Below, one piece after another: positions 6,251-6,702 of a stretch of DNA of 6,702 bases. This stretch comes from Firmicutes bacterium UBA2296 (GTDB lineage Bacteria; Bacillota; UBA994). The notes under the pieces were generated by a model that saw only the letters and a program-made list of their open reading frames with translations, was not told the DNA's origin and searched no databases. The stretch's first letter is position 1. Each line of letters opens with the position of its first letter. The DNA is taken from NCBI GenBank assembly GCA_002345475.1, contig DDWC01000104.1, positions 1 to 6,702 of the forward strand, in the 5' to 3' direction. Both the position numbers and the translations under genes were made by a program.

Positions 6251-6257
6251 ACCTCCT
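6251..6257 (-). promoter_or_regulatory. Ribosome binding site deciding the TTG start of ftsH
   Basis: The minus strand reads AGGAGGT, 8 nt from the TTG at 6242. The strength and spacing of this site make the TTG convincing, and the encoded N terminus (MNRNLRTASLYLLL) leads straight into the first membrane segment, as expected. Confidence 0.8.
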
Positions 6258-6274
6258 CTCTCTACATTCATTCT

Positions 6275-6304
6275 ATCTTACCACGCCAAATCGCAGAGTG
6301 TAAA
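6275..6304 (-). promoter_or_regulatory. Possible sigma-A promoter for ftsH in the hpt-ftsH gap
   Basis: On the minus strand TTTACA (6304-6299) and TAAGAT (6280-6275) are separated by 18 bp. The -10 hexamer is preceded by TGG, an extended -10 feature. Transcription would start near 6268, giving a leader of about 25 nt that contains the ftsH ribosome binding site. The -10 matches the consensus at only four of six positions. Co-transcription with hpt is equally possible, and both may occur. Confidence 0.35.
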
Positions 6305-6306
6305 TT

Positions 6307-6702
6307 TCACTCCAGGTTTTCACCCTGCAGGACACAGATGTTTGGCAATTGTCGATACTTCTGGGCAAAGTCCAGTCCGTATCCGACCACAAACAGGTCA
6401 TCGATGGCAAAACCGCAGTAATCCGCCTCAATAGGTACGCGGCGACGGCTGGGTTTGTCCAGCAGAGTGCAGCTCTTCAGCGAGCGCGGTTGCCTGGATT
6501 GCAGGTTTTCCAGAAGATACTTGAGTGTCAGACCCGTGTCAACTATGTCTTCCACTACCAGAACGTGACGGCCCTCGACAGATTCTTCAAGATCCTTAAG
6601 AAAGCGCACCACACCAGAGCTTGACGTGGCAGACCCATAACTGGATACGGAAATGAAATCCAGAACCACGTTGTTCCCGGCCAGGTGCCGCGCCAGGTCA
6701 GC
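6307..6702 (-). CDS. hpt: Hypoxanthine-guanine phosphoribosyltransferase, C-terminal part (runs off the right edge)
   Basis: Hpt salvages hypoxanthine and guanine by joining them to PRPP, giving IMP and GMP in the cytosol. The 131 visible residues align without gaps that I can see to the end of B. subtilis Hpt (180 aa), so about 45-50 N-terminal residues are missing. Landmarks, numbered within the visible part, are DFISVSSYG at 15-23, the PRPP-binding loop VVEDIVDTGLTL at 49-60, LLDKPSRRR at 80-88 and FVVGYGLDFAQKYRQLP at 104-120. The acidic pair in EDIVDTG and the lysine of DKPS are intact. A GTG at 6669 is in frame, but it is internal: the reading frame stays open and homologous up to the window edge. 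The gene precedes ftsH, as in many Firmicutes, where tilS usually lies upstream of hpt; tilS would be beyond the right edge. Confidence 0.96.
   Translation of the reverse strand, partial: ADLARHLAGNNVVLDFISVSSYGSATSSSGVVRFLKDLEESVEGRHVLVVEDIVDTGLTLKYLLENLQSRQPRSLKSCTLLDKPSRRRVPIEADYCGFAIDDLFVVGYGLDFAQKYRQLPNICVLQGENLE

Noticed and set aside
6307..6669. A complete 120-aa protein starting at GTG 6669.
   Set aside because: The frame continues open and homologous to Hpt up to position 6702, so the GTG is an internal valine and the gene is simply cut by the window edge.

Overview
The window reads as chromosomal DNA of a Gram-positive, low-to-moderate GC bacterium, most likely a member of the Clostridia (a Peptococcaceae- or Moorella-like lineage is my guess). 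Three things suggest this: strong AGGAGG-type ribosome binding sites with frequent TTG and GTG starts; the hpt-ftsH gene pair that is classical for Firmicutes; and a histidine-degradation operon that uses a stand-alone glutamate formimidoyltransferase and so feeds one-carbon units into tetrahydrofolate. The assignment is inference; no rRNA or tRNA gene is present to anchor it.

Layout, left to right. Positions 1-3698 hold a leftward (minus-strand) operon, read from 3698 towards 1: a CofE/COG1478-like putative gamma-glutamyl ligase, hutH (histidine ammonia-lyase), a glutamate formimidoyltransferase gene, and the first 172 codons of hutI (imidazolonepropionase), which runs off the left edge. The genes are 31 and 12 bp apart, and the last two overlap by 4 bp. 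Positions 3699-3800 are a divergent intergenic region with a near-perfect 22-bp palindrome, a candidate operator. Positions 3801-4367 (plus strand) encode a polytopic membrane protein of the SpoIIM/DUF95 superfamily. A perfect inverted repeat at 4388-4420 sits between the convergent ends of that gene and ftsH and probably terminates both. Positions 4428-6242 (minus) encode the membrane AAA+ zinc protease FtsH. Positions 6307-6702 (minus) hold the 3' two thirds or more of hpt (hypoxanthine-guanine phosphoribosyltransferase), which runs off the right edge.

How the genes work together. HutH deaminates histidine to urocanate. HutU, not in the window and probably further left, would make imidazolonepropionate. 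HutI opens that ring to N-formimino-glutamate, and the formimidoyltransferase moves the formimino group to tetrahydrofolate, releasing glutamate. A cyclodeaminase (FchA) is then needed and is also not visible. The CofE-like protein at the head of this operon has no established place in the pathway and is the most interesting gene here. hpt and ftsH form a separate housekeeping cluster.

I found no mobile element, CRISPR array, RNA gene or clearly new multi-gene system. The best leads are the divergent CofE-like gene tied to histidine catabolism and the palindrome in front of it.
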